Assembly (NCBI GenBank): GCA_947359465.1
Contig: OX375872.1
Span: 18,398,018-18,462,017 of the forward strand
Length of the DNA stretch: 64,000 nucleotides
Direction of reading: 5' to 3'
Source: Metellina segmentata
Taxonomy: Eukaryota > Arthropoda > Arachnida > Araneae > Tetragnathidae
Below, piece by piece: positions 10,463 to 22,639 of the stretch. The translations under genes were made by a program, and so were the position numbers. The notes under the pieces were generated by a model that ran no database searches, was not told where the DNA came from, and saw only the letters and a program-made list of their open reading frames with translations. Numbering within the stretch: position 1 is the first letter of the stretch; each line of letters begins with the position of its first letter.

Positions 10463-11190
10463 TTATTTCTCTGCTTCCGGTCTTTCTTTTTCTTTCCTGT
10501 CCTTCTCTAATTTTTCTTGTGCCTTCCGATCCATATCTTCTAAATAGGCATTGTAGGCTTTATATGCAACCCTTCCCATATCAATTAGCTTTGATGTGAT
10601 CAGTACCAAATAAGGTTGATTTTTAAAATTTGCCAAACATTTTTTGACCGGTATCAATGCATTGAGTGTGCGTTCTCACATTGATGCTCTGTCACCTGTC
10701 AAAGCTCTTTTTGATGCTTAGAAGCCACGTTCAAAGTCAGCACTACCATGAGAAAATGACAGAGAGGCCTTCACTAGCTTTGGCACAGCTGAGTATTTAG
10801 TATCCACACCACTAATGTCTCGCAGTCTGAAGAACTGGTCCCAATAAACATCAATAGGCTTCCTTCTTTGGAGTAATTTCCACTCATCCAGTAGTATGTC
10901 TGTTGAGACCTCCCATGGCAGTGCTATTTCAACTTCTAATACTTGTCGTACACTCTCACCACTGAGTCTCTTAAGAGGACCAAGACAGGATAAACTTTTA
11001 AGGAGAGATGAATTGAAGGAGGACTTCTTCAAAAGATATTTAACACTAGCAATGTAATGCTTCTCTGAGCCCTTAGAAAAATAAACTTCTTTCCTTCTCT
11101 TTCACATTCTGAAGCGCTTTAGAAATTTGATCTCCAATCACAATATCAATCAACAGACCAGACAACAGTTTTTGAGGACATACATTACCT
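10463..11190 (-). pseudogene. hAT transposase C-terminal fragment (dimerisation domain)
   Basis: On the minus strand, about 11032 to 10718 encodes LKSLSCLGPLKRLSGES, IALPWEVSTDILLDEWKLL, PIDVYWDQFFRLRD and VPKLVKASLSFSHGSADFER. The last block matches the hAT C-terminal dimerisation motif (small-residue stretch, then ER-F-S). After a TAA at the expected Ser (about 10718) and a TGA near 10680 the same frame continues with TLNALIPVKKCLANF and a charged coiled-coil-like tail ending at 10463. Upstream (11041-11190) ALQNVKEKERSLFF is recognisable past a further stop. The N-terminal zinc finger and catalytic core are missing or destroyed. Confidence 0.7.
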
Positions 11191-11700
11191 TACAATAATG
11201 AACCGGACGTTAGCGGATTTGCATAAAATCCGACTACTTGTTTGGGGGTGTTTTTCGTGGTATGGCCTGGGACCTTTGCATGTTGTTCCGAATAAATTGA
11301 ACACCGATACCTACGTGAACATTTTGGATAATCAGATTCTTCCTACGCTCTGGCAATTTTATGGAATGGACGAATATTACTTCCAGGACGACAACGCTCT
11401 ATGTCATGTTGCAGCTTCTGTCAAGCAGTGATATCAAGATATGGATGTAAAACGTCTTCCCTGGCCTGCTCAGAGTTCCAACCTAACCTAAACCCCATAT
11501 AACATTTGTGGGACGAGTTAGAGTGACGCTTACGGACCAGGGAACCACGTCCGAAATCTACAGCTGAGCGAGCTGGCGACATTCTTGCAGAAGGATTGGA
11601 CACACATACACATAGCTGTGTATCAAAATCTTGTTGAAAGTATGGCCAGAAGGGTTGCTAGTGTAATTGCAGCATGTGGGGGACCATCCCCTAATAAAGC
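11190..11700 (+). pseudogene. Tc1 transposase fragment nested in hAT element
   Basis: From 11198 the + strand reads LVWGCFSWYGLGPLHVV, YVNILDNQILPTLWQFYG, then FQDDNALCHVA with the second catalytic Asp. A TGA at 11429-11431 replaces a Trp codon. After it comes MDVKRLPWPAQSSNL with frameshifts through the region that should hold the third catalytic Glu. The final block (VYQNLVESMARRVASVIAA) lies at 11615-11675. The N-terminal two-thirds of the DNA-binding domain are absent. The orientation is opposite to the hAT transposase. Confidence 0.85.
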
Positions 11701-12849
11701 ATGTATTATTTCCCTTACCATCACGTCTTGCTACCCGGTTTATTATTGTAGGGTAGTGTACCTTCCATTTCATCCATCTTCAAATCTCGAATAAATTTAT
11801 CTTTGTAGATCCTACCTAAAATTGTTCTTATCAACAATTCAAGTTGAGAATGAAGATTATGCATTAGGGGTACCTTTTTCTAAAGAAATTCGGTCACACG
11901 ATTATATATACTTGCACTTGATACGACAAATATCACCTCAGTCTTCACAGTTTCTTTTCTATGTAAATGAACAATTTTCGTGTAGCCTGGTCTTTGTCCT
12001 ATGTTTGGCTTCTTTATTGGAATGTAGTGAAGGAAATACTATAATGCACGGCAATCCACTTTTCAAGCAACCTTTTAGCAGCTGGCTATAGGCTTAGCCA
12101 CCTGCTTGAACCATGTTTGATGAACTAATCAGTGGAAACTTTCAAGAATGGTTTGTATGTTGACCAACGCTTAGGCCATTGATTAAAAAATCAGTGAATA
12201 GAAAAAAACTAGTTCAGATACATCTTAATGAAGCTTCAAAAAACCGACACTCTCCTTCCTGTATCGAATTACTTAGGACCAGGCTATGTGACCAAGGGTG
12301 TTGTGGGGGAATTCGATAGAACATCGTTCCACTGCCTTTATGGAAATTACGAAGGAAACTATATTCTTCTGCTCTGTATTAAGAGGGTTGCTATTGGTCA
12401 TTTGATGGCAAAATTATCTTATTTGGTTATACTTGAGGCTCCAATTCTTTTCGCGAACCAAAATCAATATTATAGCAGCCGGCGCCAGGCGTAGCAATAC
12501 CATTACGATCGCCCCAAAATATATATTAAAAAAAAAAGTTTGATTTAATCGGAAACCCAGGCACTATTCAGAAGGGGGAGGGGAATTTCCACTCCCTTCT
12601 GAATGACGTTCAAATGGCGTACCTGCTGTGGAGGAAACTAGCCTGGAGAAGTTCCAACAAAAGACGAAATTACACAATATGTACTAGGTTGACATTTGAC
12701 TTTTTTTAGAGGGAAGAAAAATAATTTTTTTAATTGTGCACTAAAAATTGTTTTTTTCCAAGTAAAATTTAAGAACTAAAACACCTGAAAAAGCGTCAAA
12801 ATGTCAAAAATGTGACAAAAGAACAAAAAGTGACGTGTTATAAGCCCTG

Positions 12850-14480
12850 TGGCATTGCATGAAATTATTCGGGATCTTGGTATTTTATAAAATTCTTGGC
12901 GAGCTATGTATGAAATAAAATTGTCATTTGACCTTAGCATTGCATGGAAGTATTCGTGACCATAGAATTGAGTAAGATTATCGACGACCTTGGAGTACTA
13001 TATAGTTGCTTGTGACTTTGGTATTGTACACGATAGTTTGGAACCATGACATTGTATAAATTGTCACGATACAGACACTGTATGAAAGTAATAGCGACCT
13101 ATGTATTGAATAAAATTGTTCGTTACCTTAGCATTGTACAAGGTAGTTTGTGACCTTGGAATTGTTTAAAACTTCTTGTGATCTAAGCATTGAATTACGT
13201 TTTTCGCGACATTGAAATTGTATAAGATTGTTCGCGACTATGATAATGCAGAAAATTGTAAGCACTGTATAAAATTGTTCCCAGGCTATACACATTGAAT
13301 AAAATTTTGGTGTGTGCTTGACATAATTTGAAATTAATTGCGATCTAAGCGTTGAATAAATTAAAAAAATAATAATAATTATATTGAAATAATTTATGAT
13401 GTTACCATTCAAAAGAAAACAATAACGAGTAAATTAATTTTAAAATGTTCCAGATTGAATTTTAAAATTTGTGCTTCCTACAAAAATTGCAAAAAATTCG
13501 GACTACCAGTGTGCCAAATCCCATTACAATAAGTACTACAGATTCGTCAGGACAGTACACGCAATCCACACACAAACACTTCCTTTTATAATTGTAGAGA
13601 TTACTTGAGACCTACACATTGTAGAAATTTTATCAGGTTCGTGGCATTGTATTGAACGAGATATCTTGGTCCTGAATAAATTTTTTACAAACCTAAGCAT
13701 TATGTAATATTATACGCTACCTAGGCATTGTTTCAAATTATGTATGTGTTCGAGACCTAACAGAGTATGAAGCTGTTCGCGATCTTGACATAGTTTGAAA
13801 CATGTTTCACATAGGCATCGGTATAAAAGTACAACGACCTAGGCATTGTATGATATGAAATTATTCGCGACCTGTGCATTATTTGAATTTGTTTTCAACT
13901 TTATCCTTGTGTGAAATTGTTTTCAACCTTGACATGGTATAAAATTCTTCGCGTATCTGTTATTGTATAAATTGTTCGCGACTTTGATCATGTGATATAT
14001 GTATATTTATTTGGAAAGTAATATGTTTGTTTTAGGGAGTTGGTACGCTCGTGCACATTTGCGTTGAGGTAACATTTTATACCCCACCAGCATGACAGTT
14101 TTACTTTGAAAAGCAAAACGATCTATAACGGCTATTTTATGAACGATGTTTTTTATTTTATTTTATTGGTGAATTGTTGGTGAATGTAAGATAATACTAA
14201 AGAGCTGATGAAATGTCTTTCAAGAAAAATACTCGCAATCATCAGCTTTGAATACCAATGTCTTTGCAGTCAATAAACTTTAATCGATAATGGATAAACT
14301 TGTTCCTGACATCATTCGAAATGTATACGATTGTTCGGGACAGTGGCATTGCATAAACTTGTCGCTATCTACTAACTATAAAAGCCTGTTCGTGAGCTAT
14401 GCATCGAATAAAACTGTGGCGTGTGCTTCACACTATATAAAACTATTAGGAATCGTCTTAGTTTTGTTTTTATTGTTCAT
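12850..14480. repeat. 28-bp tandem array ('ttcgcgaccttggcattgta')
   Basis: Dozens of degenerate units of about 28 bp have the core 'cgcgacctt(a)gcattgtataaaattg'. The array is interrupted near 13380-13620 by a LINE-tail-like repeat and becomes patchy after 14000 (units again at 14310-14420). No coding potential. Confidence 0.85.
13432..13612 (+). mobile_element. LINE 3'-tail-like dispersed repeat, copy 1
   Basis: About 170 bp shared with 23358-23525: 'attttaaaatgttc(c/t)agatt', 'aaaaattcggactacc', 'gtgtgccaa' and a terminal 'cacacacaaacactt'. The 'gtgtgccaa...tttcatt' followed by a CA-rich tail resembles 3' ends of RTE-type non-LTR retrotransposons. This assignment is by resemblance only. 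Confidence 0.5.
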
Positions 14481-15419
14481 GGCTATTTTATGTAATTGAT
14501 AGAGTGTGAATTGTATTGATAAATTCTGTGCTCAGATGGCAAAATGTTTTTTTTAATTTTTTTTTTTTAATTTTTTGTGACAACAATTTTATGATTCAAG
14601 ATTCAACATGTGGTTCTGTGGTTTTTGACTTATTACAACTTTCCACCTTTGTTTTCTCATAAACTGAAAGAAAAAGTCTTGCGACAATTTGCAACCTTCT
14701 AAACATTAACAAACCAGACTCCAGGATGGGACTTACTCAATTTTTTGGGAAAAGTGACCTATAACAGTTTGCCATCTGACCATAGAATTGTTGTTGAAAG
14801 TAAGGTATTCCTTTAGAATTGATGCAATGTCTTGCATGAAAAAGTACTCGCAACAAGTTCAAAATTTCGATATGTCTAATCAGAGATAATACAAAGGAAA
14901 AAAAAATCAAATAACTGTTTGCGTAGTTTATTTCACGAGTTTGTCCAAAAACAGGCAAAGAATTAGTCGAGTGATTTTGCCTGCATCTCCTTAAATCATC
15001 TGACAGCTATCTCAAGAACAGGGATTAATTCACTGCACTTCATGACACAGGGATTCAGTAAATCCCCAGTGAGCGCTAATGATAACAAACACAAAGCAAG
15101 CATATCCGACTGAATCTTGCAATTGGAGAATAATATGGATTCTTCTAGATCTGATGGACAGAGCTAATAAAATGTATACGTGAAAAGATTTATCCTTGTT
15201 ATAGTTGGGGAAAAGTTTCCACATCTGTGTTAGGCATCTTAAGGAGGACATCACGGATTATTATTAAAGGCTGAAAATAGATATCGGGGACTTATTTTTA
15301 GAATAAACTATTGGAAGTGAAGAATCTTAAACAAAGAGACTTGTTCCCGCTATTTGCTACTAGGTAGCATGGGTTATTGCAATATCTATGGCGGCAAGAG
15401 GCGACTTGAGTATTTCTTC
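14481..15419. other. AT-rich intergenic DNA, nothing recognised
   Basis: Contains T-rich runs near 14535-14580 but no supported gene or repeat family. Confidence 0.5.
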
Positions 15420-16130
15420 CTTCCCGTCTCTTGCAAAGTCATCGGAAAAGGGTACTTGACAGTTTGATTAACATTCCGTGGGCACTTCCTAATCCTTCAT
15501 TTGCGAAGGCGAAGCAGATATTAATATTTAATTGCGGCCAAGGTGAATTTGCTTTCCCGGATTTCGCTCTAAGTCACGAGGAGAATCAAGACGGTTGCAA
15601 AAAGAAAACAGACTTCCGCCAGACACGCAGTTCCGCCTTTTCGACGAAAAGTTATTCGTTTTGGATGGACGGCATTCCCGCTCCACGAACACTTTTGGCT
15701 ACATGAAGTATAATTAGACTTCAACTTTTTTTTAAATGAAATATGCATATAGTTATAAACTCGCCTCAGTACTCAAAATTGTATACAATGTCAAATTATT
15801 TAGCAATCCAAGTGGTTACGAAAAGATATCTCGTCCAATAAGATTTGACCAATTTTCCTAGTGACGAGATGTCTCGTCATCAAGAAATTGTCGATTTTTT
15901 ATGATGACTATCAAGATATGGTCAGTTTTTATATGGTCGAAATATCTCGTCCAAATTATAACAAACTTGTTGCCAAAAGAAAACAGAGTTCCGAAAGACT
16001 CTCAATTACACCTTTTAGTCAGTAGGCTTTTTGGATGGACTGCTTTGTCGCTCCACGATCACTTTTTGCTACATGAGGGTTAATTAGAGCTATTCGTTTC
16101 AAATAAATATGCATATATTTATAAAATTCA
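15420..16130. repeat. About 180-bp direct duplication flanking a MITE copy
   Basis: 15597-15790 and 15970-16135 are diverged direct copies sharing 'aaaagaaaacaga(c/g)ttccg', 'tttttggatggac', 'gctccacga', 'gctacatga' and 'atatgcatata'. The MITE copy at 15802 lies between them, as if a segment plus its MITE had been tandemly duplicated. The + frame 15431-15706 covers the first copy; I do not recognise it as a protein. Confidence 0.6.
15802..15955. mobile_element. Palindromic TTAA-type MITE, degraded
   Basis: Begins 'caatccaagtggttacg' and carries repeated 'agatatctcgt' and 'gacgagatgtctcgtc' palindromes. The flanking TTAA sites are mutated. Family description is at 34305-34515. Confidence 0.7.
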
Positions 16131-16171
16131 CGTCAACATTCAAATTAATACACAATCTTTCACTCCTTTTA

Positions 16172-16425
16172 CCCCTTAAGTGGTTTCAACGAGATATTTC
16201 GCCAATAAAGATCTTACCAATTTAGCGAATGACAACATACCTCGACACCAAGGTATTGCCGATTTTTTTTTTATGAATTCGAGACCAATATCTGTTTAGG
16301 TTGTCTTTTCAAAGGACAATTTTCTAGTATCTCGTTCATCAAGATCTGGTCAGGTTTTTTAAATAACGAGTTACGTCGTTAATCAAGATCTGGTCCGATT
16401 CGTTAATGACGAGATAGCTTGAGGA
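16172..16425. mobile_element. Palindromic TTAA-type MITE, degraded and lengthened
   Basis: Starts 'ccccttaagtggtttcaacg', followed by four to five copies of the 'gacgaga..' / 'atcaagatctggtc' module. Extra modules at 16320-16410 make it longer than standard copies. The right end is eroded. Confidence 0.65.
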
Positions 16426-16882
16426 GATAGAATGTAAAGGAAGCCCACCAGGAAAGTATAGGAAACTCATTTAAAAAAACCATTTTTTTTCACCATAATG
16501 ATCAAGGAAACGAGGTGGCCGAACAGCATCCTTATTTTGACATAATTTGGTCAGGAATAGAATACTTGTGTGATGCAAGCTTTATGACTTTCGATTTCAG
16601 GCAGAAAGAAATTTAGTAACACCGCACGACATCGATCGTAAATGACGACAACCACATATTAATTAGCATCCTCGACAAAAATTATCCTATGCTTCCACTA
16701 CAAATCACCAACTGCCATCAAAGATAAGTATGCAATACATACAAATTTAACTAAAAATGTTTTATTTAAAAGTTATTCTCAATCAAAATGGATCCCTTAC
16801 ATAAAAACATCCTATATTGGCAAAAGGAATCCCGCAAAATAAAAACTCTTCCTAGAGCATTCCACACATATTTGTAGAATTA

Positions 16883-17057
16883 CCCACCAAACGGTTTAGA
16901 CGAGATATCTCGTCTATCAAGATATTGCCGATTGTTTTATGATGTTGACAACAAGATATGTTCAGTTTTCTTCTAATGTCAAGATATCTCGTACTTCAAG
17001 ATCTGGTTATTTTTCTTTTATTGACCAAACACCTTGTCGATCCAACCAACTAAAGGG
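16883..17057. mobile_element. Palindromic TTAA-type MITE, nearly complete
   Basis: Starts 'cccaccaaacggtttagacg' after TTA (one A lost) and ends 'ctaaaggg' followed by intact TTAA at 17058-17061. It contains the perfect 16-bp palindrome GACGAGATATCTCGTC at 16899-16914. Confidence 0.8.
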
Positions 17058-17061
17058 TTAA

Positions 17062-17770
17062 GAGCCGGGGAATGCGTAGACCACACAAAGTGTACAATAC
17101 CTTCGCTTTGACCATTTTTTAATCTCGTGAGGCGCTATAGCTGATGCATTTTGCACAGCAAGTTCATCATCCCAATAGACCAAAGTTGTTTCATGTTCCC
17201 TAAATTCATAATTAATACACTATTATTTCATAAAGTTCTGCATTATTCCATGGAAGCTAGCTTTTCCCACAAGGGCAATGCTCTTATGTGCTTCGTAATT
17301 AATGCACCATCCATAATTCAATGCAGCGGGGAACATGCGATCTTTCCTTCATTAAGATAATGAATTCTGTTTTACACACTGGTCACGGACCATTAGTATT
17401 CAATGTTATGCCCCTTCGTCCCTTTTCCGCATTTCTCTCATCTTTTTTTCTAAAAACTCGTATTAACTTCTAAAAACCTCAGTAGTAAAGATGCGCTTAA
17501 AACTTTAAGAGAGGATCTTGTGGTTAGACGGTATTAACTTAGAGCTAAGTGGGTGCAATTAGTACGGTCGTTTTTGAGATGTAAATTCTTGTTCGTCCAG
17601 AGGTAGTCTTTGTAGAATTTGGATACTTAGGACTCATATTTCGGTTGGTTGTTTCGGGATTTTAGGGAGAAAGGGCCACATATTTGGCCATTCAGTTCCA
17701 GATACAAGACATAAAATATGAAGTAATAGACATACACGCACATGGAAGTTTTTACTGACACAGACGAGTT
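17062..17770. other. Unique intergenic DNA
   Basis: No recognised gene or repeat. The sequence is moderately AT-rich and has no open frame worth naming. Confidence 0.45.
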
Positions 17771-18231
17771 GGTTAATTAACGTCCCACCGGTGCAACACA
17801 GAGGGCTATTGGCGACCGTCCGGGATAAAAACCGGAAGGAAAAAATGCGAGGATTTGAACCAGGGTTATATCACACCTTATCTGGCACCTCATTCTCCAA
17901 ACTTCCACACTATGCGAACGTGAGGACATTTGAGGTCAAGACAGGATTAACATGTACCAGTTCCGCTTTGTATACGACGCTCTTAAGTTGGACAATGGTT
18001 CGCAACCTTCCGATTCCTAATTCGTTAGTCTTTCAATCGGCGACGGTCAGGGATCAATCTCAAAGGGCGACACCTCATGATTTTGTATCACAGTTCAGAT
18101 GAGGTTACATCTGAGCTGGCATCCCATTTTCCATACTTCCACACCACGCCAACGTGAGAAAGCCTCGGCGGATTTAACGTCACCAGTCCCTAAGTACACG
18201 ACGATCTTTGGTGGGATCGAGTTTCAAACGC
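17771..18231 (-). mobile_element. Two SINE copies head-to-tail, antisense
   Basis: 17771-18038 is a nearly full antisense copy of the tRNA-derived SINE, from the 'ttaattaacgtc' tail to a head reading 'cgcaacctt..gattcctaat' in antisense. It is joined directly to a second antisense copy (18039-18231) that begins inside the body. The abutting arrangement suggests insertion of one copy next to or into the other. Confidence 0.8.
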
Positions 18232-19105
18232 CCCTTTTAAATACAGAACAAATAAAGTTTGAAAAAAAATTGCATAAAAATTTGCACGAGAATAAAAAAT
18301 GTGAAATAAAAATGAGCTGCTTATTGATGTTGAGTATAGCGGGAATTTGTTTTATTCAACCTTTTTCTTTTATACACAACCTCAATATTAAAAAACAGTA
18401 AACGCAACACTTTTCAAGTTCATTAGTAGTCTTCTTCAGGAGAACTCAAACTTCTTTCCCTAATTGATGAAAGCATGCCGTATTTAGATCGGTCAATGAG
18501 TATTTTTACGTTACCAGAACATGCAGAACACATATCACCAGTCCTTTAGCTTCACGGATTCCGGGTTTCGAGATGATAAATTGTCTGTTTCGTTACTGGA
18601 ATACCCTCAATAACAAAAAAAAATACAAGTCAGGAGAGCTTTAGCGTTCCCTTCTTTCACTTTGAAGAGTTTTTGTCTTTATGCATCGCATTTTTCAGCT
18701 GTTAAAGAATACCCGTAGGGCATGATTCCATGAGCAATAACGAAGGACACGCGGAAAAGTTCTGACACAAATGATGAGATCTTCGACAAGATATTTTGCT
18801 GGGTGAGTCGTTGTGCCCCGGGAATAAAACTACGGATTCCTTAATGATCAAGGCGAACAATCAAACCGTCAACACCGAGTGGAATAAAATTAAGTATCTT
18901 CAGTAGGAACGTTGATAACGAATACTATACAGGCAAATCTTTTTTGAAAACATGAGATAAAGAGTGGCTTTCTAGGGATTGCTCTCCTCTTCTTTGATGA
19001 AGTCCAGTTGATATAATTGCAACCGAACTTCTCCTTCCCCGATAAAAGCAACGACTCAAAAAATATTTTTTTAATTAAAAAAAATCGTTAGGTTCGTGCT
19101 TAAGA
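18232..19105. other. Unique intergenic DNA
   Basis: Mixed-composition sequence without recognisable genes. I see no repeat family shared with the rest of the window. Confidence 0.45.
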
Positions 19106-19107
19106 TA

Positions 19108-20005
19108 TCCGGACACGTTCGAGACACCTTTTTTTTAAATGTGGTATAGAAACATTTTAATAATAGTTTAGTGTTATTAAGCAATAGCATTGAAATATAA
19201 ATACTTAAAATATAAAAAAAAAATTTTTTTGTAAAAATGATAATTATGTATAGAATTTTAAAGACATTTGTCAAAAACTTCAAATGTGCAACATGAAAAT
19301 CTATTCAACCCATTTGAAAAATGATGCTACCAAAGTAAACTACTTATACTTTTCGAAAAAACAGACTCGAATCAAAAGTATATTTAAATAAACAAAAATT
19401 TTATAGGCGATCAAAGAATGAATATAAGATTTGTGATAGTTTTACAGTTCTATTTCTTAAATAAATGGCCATAATTTAAAAACTTTTCAACTCAGCATAA
19501 TTATTCTAGTTCATTCCCTAGACAATATTATAAAGAACAAGTTCTAAAAATTGTACGAGAATCCATCTATAACTTTTTGTGTTACATCATTTCAAGTGAG
19601 GAAATAATGCATAGATATTAATTAAGAGTAAAAATAGTTTGGTGTGTATCGCTTGCTCTCTCTTGCTTCTACCGTTTGTGTAAACAATTTTGTTCTTCAC
19701 TTCTCTTTAAAAATGTTAATTGTATTTCTAAATGAAAAATCATTTAAACATTTGAGAAACCTTTCAAAAATTATCTTAACAAAAAAGCACATTTGAAATT
19801 TTAATTTTGACAGGCCAATTCCGATGTTTTCCATACCTACATCCGGTTTTCCACCGCCTTGACTAAAATCTTAATATCTCTTCAACTAATTAACTTAGAG
19901 AAAAAATAAATTATACTTTGGAAAGTCAAAAAAATATTCTATTAAATATGATCAAAAATAGTTTTGGAATTTTTGATCCAACATGACATTTTCAACGTGT
20001 TCGGA
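19108..20005. mobile_element. Putative TA-flanked MITE with short TIRs
   Basis: TA at 19106-19107 and 20006-20007 flank 898 bp that start TCCGGACACGTT and end AACGTGTTCGGA, inverted over 12 positions with one mismatch. The interior is very AT-rich and non-coding. The short TIR makes this less certain than the other TA element. Confidence 0.5.
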
Positions 20006-20033
20006 TACCTTACTTTCTGTGGAAGAAACATTA

Positions 20034-20110
20034 TCAACCATCTAAGTGGATTCGACGAGATACTTCGTTCATCAAGGTCAGGTCGGTTTTGCTAATGCTT
20101 TGATACAGAT
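20034..20110. mobile_element. Palindromic MITE fragment (left end)
   Basis: 'caaccatctaagtggattcg' followed by 'acgagatacttcgttcatca' and 'ggttttgctaatgc' matches the first third of the family; the remainder is lost. Confidence 0.65.
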
Positions 20111-20127
20111 ATACCGCTTGAAACAGA

Positions 20128-20362
20128 CAAGGATTAGTAACCGGAGGGTTCAAATCCAAGGTATTTCAGTCACTATAAAATTAGTTAGGTTGGTAGGTAT
20201 TTTAACTAACGGGCTATTGGCGGAGGTGTAGGATCAAACTCGAAGGGAAAGACCCGAGGTCAAGGCCACGTACTTTTGAACCACGGTCAGACGACGAGGC
20301 AACATCTGAACTGGCAACCCTCTCTCCAAACTTCCACACCAACCCAATGTGAGGACTTCCGG
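20128..20362 (-). mobile_element. SINE fragments in inverted arrangement
   Basis: A 33-bp piece of SINE head in sense orientation (20128-20160, 'attagtaaccggagggttca') is followed by an antisense body fragment (20186-20362) that begins with the tail 'taggtattttaactaa'. Confidence 0.65.
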
Positions 20363-21296
20363 AATAACCCTGAACTAAGTATTGCATTTGTCTGTGATGG
20401 AGACATCTTACCCATCAGAGAGTTTTTTCCCTAACAGGTGGGATAGTTAGTGAAAAATGAAGTCGTCTTAAGGTGGAGAAAGTTACAAACTTCCATTTTA
20501 CAAACTGTAAATAACAAATATTGGAGCATATATAATAATTGCAGGCCCCAATATATTTTATTTAACAGTAAATAAAAGACAAGTTTGTTATGTTCCCCCC
20601 ATAAGTTGATAAATAAATAATAATAACTTACAAAAATAATTGTTATGTACCTACCTAATTATACTTATAGTTAGTAGTACATGTGAAATTGTTGTTAATA
20701 TTACTTTCTTTTATATTATTCAATTTGGAAATAAAAGATTTGTTAATTGTTCTCAATAAATTTTTGACTTTGTTTTGACAGTTAAAAAAAATCTTAGTTA
20801 TAAGTTAACAAACGCAACAAATGACAAATTAAATCCCCCCCCCGGGAGAGCATTAATGCTTGAGGTTACTAAACCAGTTTTAAGAAATGGGGGAGTTTAA
20901 ATGCACTAATGATTAAAAGCATCAATGGGTTGTTGGGCGATGTATTATCACCATTGAAGTTTTAATTTTGAACACCGATGTTTCATAACATCGATGTTTT
21001 GTGGTCGATGTTGCATCCATAGTTCCTATTCATGTCTTTCACAGAACATTTTCACAAAACATTGTTTAGTGCAATGTGCATTTACTTATTCTGTATGCTT
21101 TCTCACCTACTTTCCACTGACCATACTATTCTTTGTAGATTTTTCTATTCTTTATCATGTTTCTATCCATATCGATCAAAAATTCTAACAAAAAAACAGT
21201 TTTCGCGAGCAAAAGTATTCTCTGAAAAGTATTTTGCTTTTATTCACGTCTATCGGAAATTATTTTTGAAAATTTTGTTTAGTGTTAATGTTTAAT
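20363..21296. other. AT-rich DNA, nothing firm
   Basis: Includes a C9 run (about 20836-20844) and inverted 'cattaatgctt'/'aagcatcaatg' words near 20850-20930. The overlapping open frames at 20994-21295 are not recognisable. The end of this stretch may be a degenerate unit of the following tandem duplication. Confidence 0.4.
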
Positions 21297-21815
21297 TGTT
21301 CATTCTCACCGAAGCTCCAGTGGTATATTTTCTGTCATGTCCATCGCAAATGTGTCGATAAAGTACATTCAGTAAAGTATTATCAGCAATAAATATTTTC
21401 CTTGTTTATATTTATGCGTTCCGCAAATTATTTAACAAAACTTATTTGATTACCTCACCGAAGCTTCATTTTGACTTTCGATTCTCTTTACATTTTTCGC
21501 CGAACAATGACCCAATGCTATTCATACAAAAACTAAAATATAATTAAAGATAATAATTAATCGTTCATTCTATATAATTCTTACCGAAGATATCTAGATA
21601 CCATTAGTATCTGTCGTTACCATCGCAAATGTCTCGGTAAATATATTCAGTGAAAATATTATCCGCAATAAATATTTTCCTTGTCTACTTATGCCAACCG
21701 CAAATTATTTCACGAAATTTATTTGATTCTCTCACCGCAGCTTTATTTTGACTTTCGATCCTCTTTAGATTTTCCGCCGAATAATGACCCAATGCTATTC
21801 ATATAAAAGCTAAAA
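21297..21815. repeat. About 280-bp tandem duplication (two copies)
   Basis: Two diverged direct copies share 'ttccttgt..atttatgc', 'ccgcaaattattt(a/c)ac', 'ttttgactttcgat(t/c)ctc' and 'aatgacccaatgctattcat'. No coding capacity. Confidence 0.8.
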
Positions 21816-22310
21816 ACCTCCAGTTCCCTCAAACCTTCTAATGTGATTATGAATCGCAAGGGTAAACAACGCTCGAAAGTGATGTAAATTAGCATTTCAT
21901 TCAGAAATACGAAAGGCATATAAATTCGGGACTGACTTTTGAAGGTAAATGTTATTAGTTTTCAGTCAGTGTTTTAACAGACCCTCGAAGAATCACTGGA
22001 GAATTCTTAGAATTCGGAATCTAAATCCAATTACGTTTGATTTAAAGCTCTTGGTCTTTTGCATTACATTAGAATAAAGAGAAGATAATTAGAAAATGGG
22101 AGATATTTATTAGTTAATTGAATAAGACGGGAAACTGTCGAGTGCCAAAGAGGTTTCATGCTGTTATAAAGAGAATGCATATTTTATGAAGATTTATTGT
22201 CTTGTCTCGTAATTAAAGAAATAATTCCTTAGGGCACTGGAGCTTGAAACAAGATACCGTTAACTCTTTGAATGAAATGCTCAAATAAACGAATATTGCC
22301 AGTTTTGCAA
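21816..22310. other. Unique AT-rich DNA
   Basis: Nothing recognised. Confidence 0.45.
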
Positions 22311-22639
22311 TCATTCACCTTTTATAGTTAGTAAATTTTATTTCTGTTACTAAAATATTTGATTTTGGGAAGAAAGATATAGCCAGTATTCCGTTTACTC
22401 GCAAGATTTCAATCAACCTAAAAACTGTTTATTAAAAACGTCTGAGATATTAAAAAGATTGCCTGAGAGAAAGGTATGACAGTATGCTAGTTTATCCGTG
22501 ATATTTCAATCCAACTAAAAACTGTTTATCGAAACCATGAAAAATTTTATGTTTTTGAAATGGTGTGGAAAGAAAGATATGGCTTATAACTGCTTACACG
22601 TGAGATTTCAATCAACCTAAGAATTGCTTTTGGAAAACT

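Larger units (their letters stand above)
9758..12849 (-). mobile_element. hAT transposon, 3.1 kb, decayed, with nested Tc1 fragment
   Basis: The ends are inverted: CAGAGCTCATAACA on the left and TGTTATAAGCCCTG on the right, a hAT-like CAGGG-type terminus. The flanks carry TGGCATTC (9751-9758) and TGGCATTG (12850-12857), an 8-bp target duplication with one ambiguous base at the left junction. Subterminal 'gtgacaaaaagtgac' motifs occur near both ends (9790-9855 and 12795-12835). The minus strand encodes a hAT transposase C-terminus (10463-11190). A Tc1 fragment lies at about 11190-11700. The rest (11700-12780) is decayed and gives no recognisable protein. Confidence 0.75.

Noticed and set aside
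10300..10657. Overlapping frames on both strands near 10.3-10.65 kb
   Set aside because: The + frame is the shadow of the hAT transposase C-terminal tail on the minus strand.
12850..14480. Regular repeats resembling a CRISPR array
   Set aside because: Direct tandem units without unique spacers, degenerate, and in eukaryotic-type DNA.
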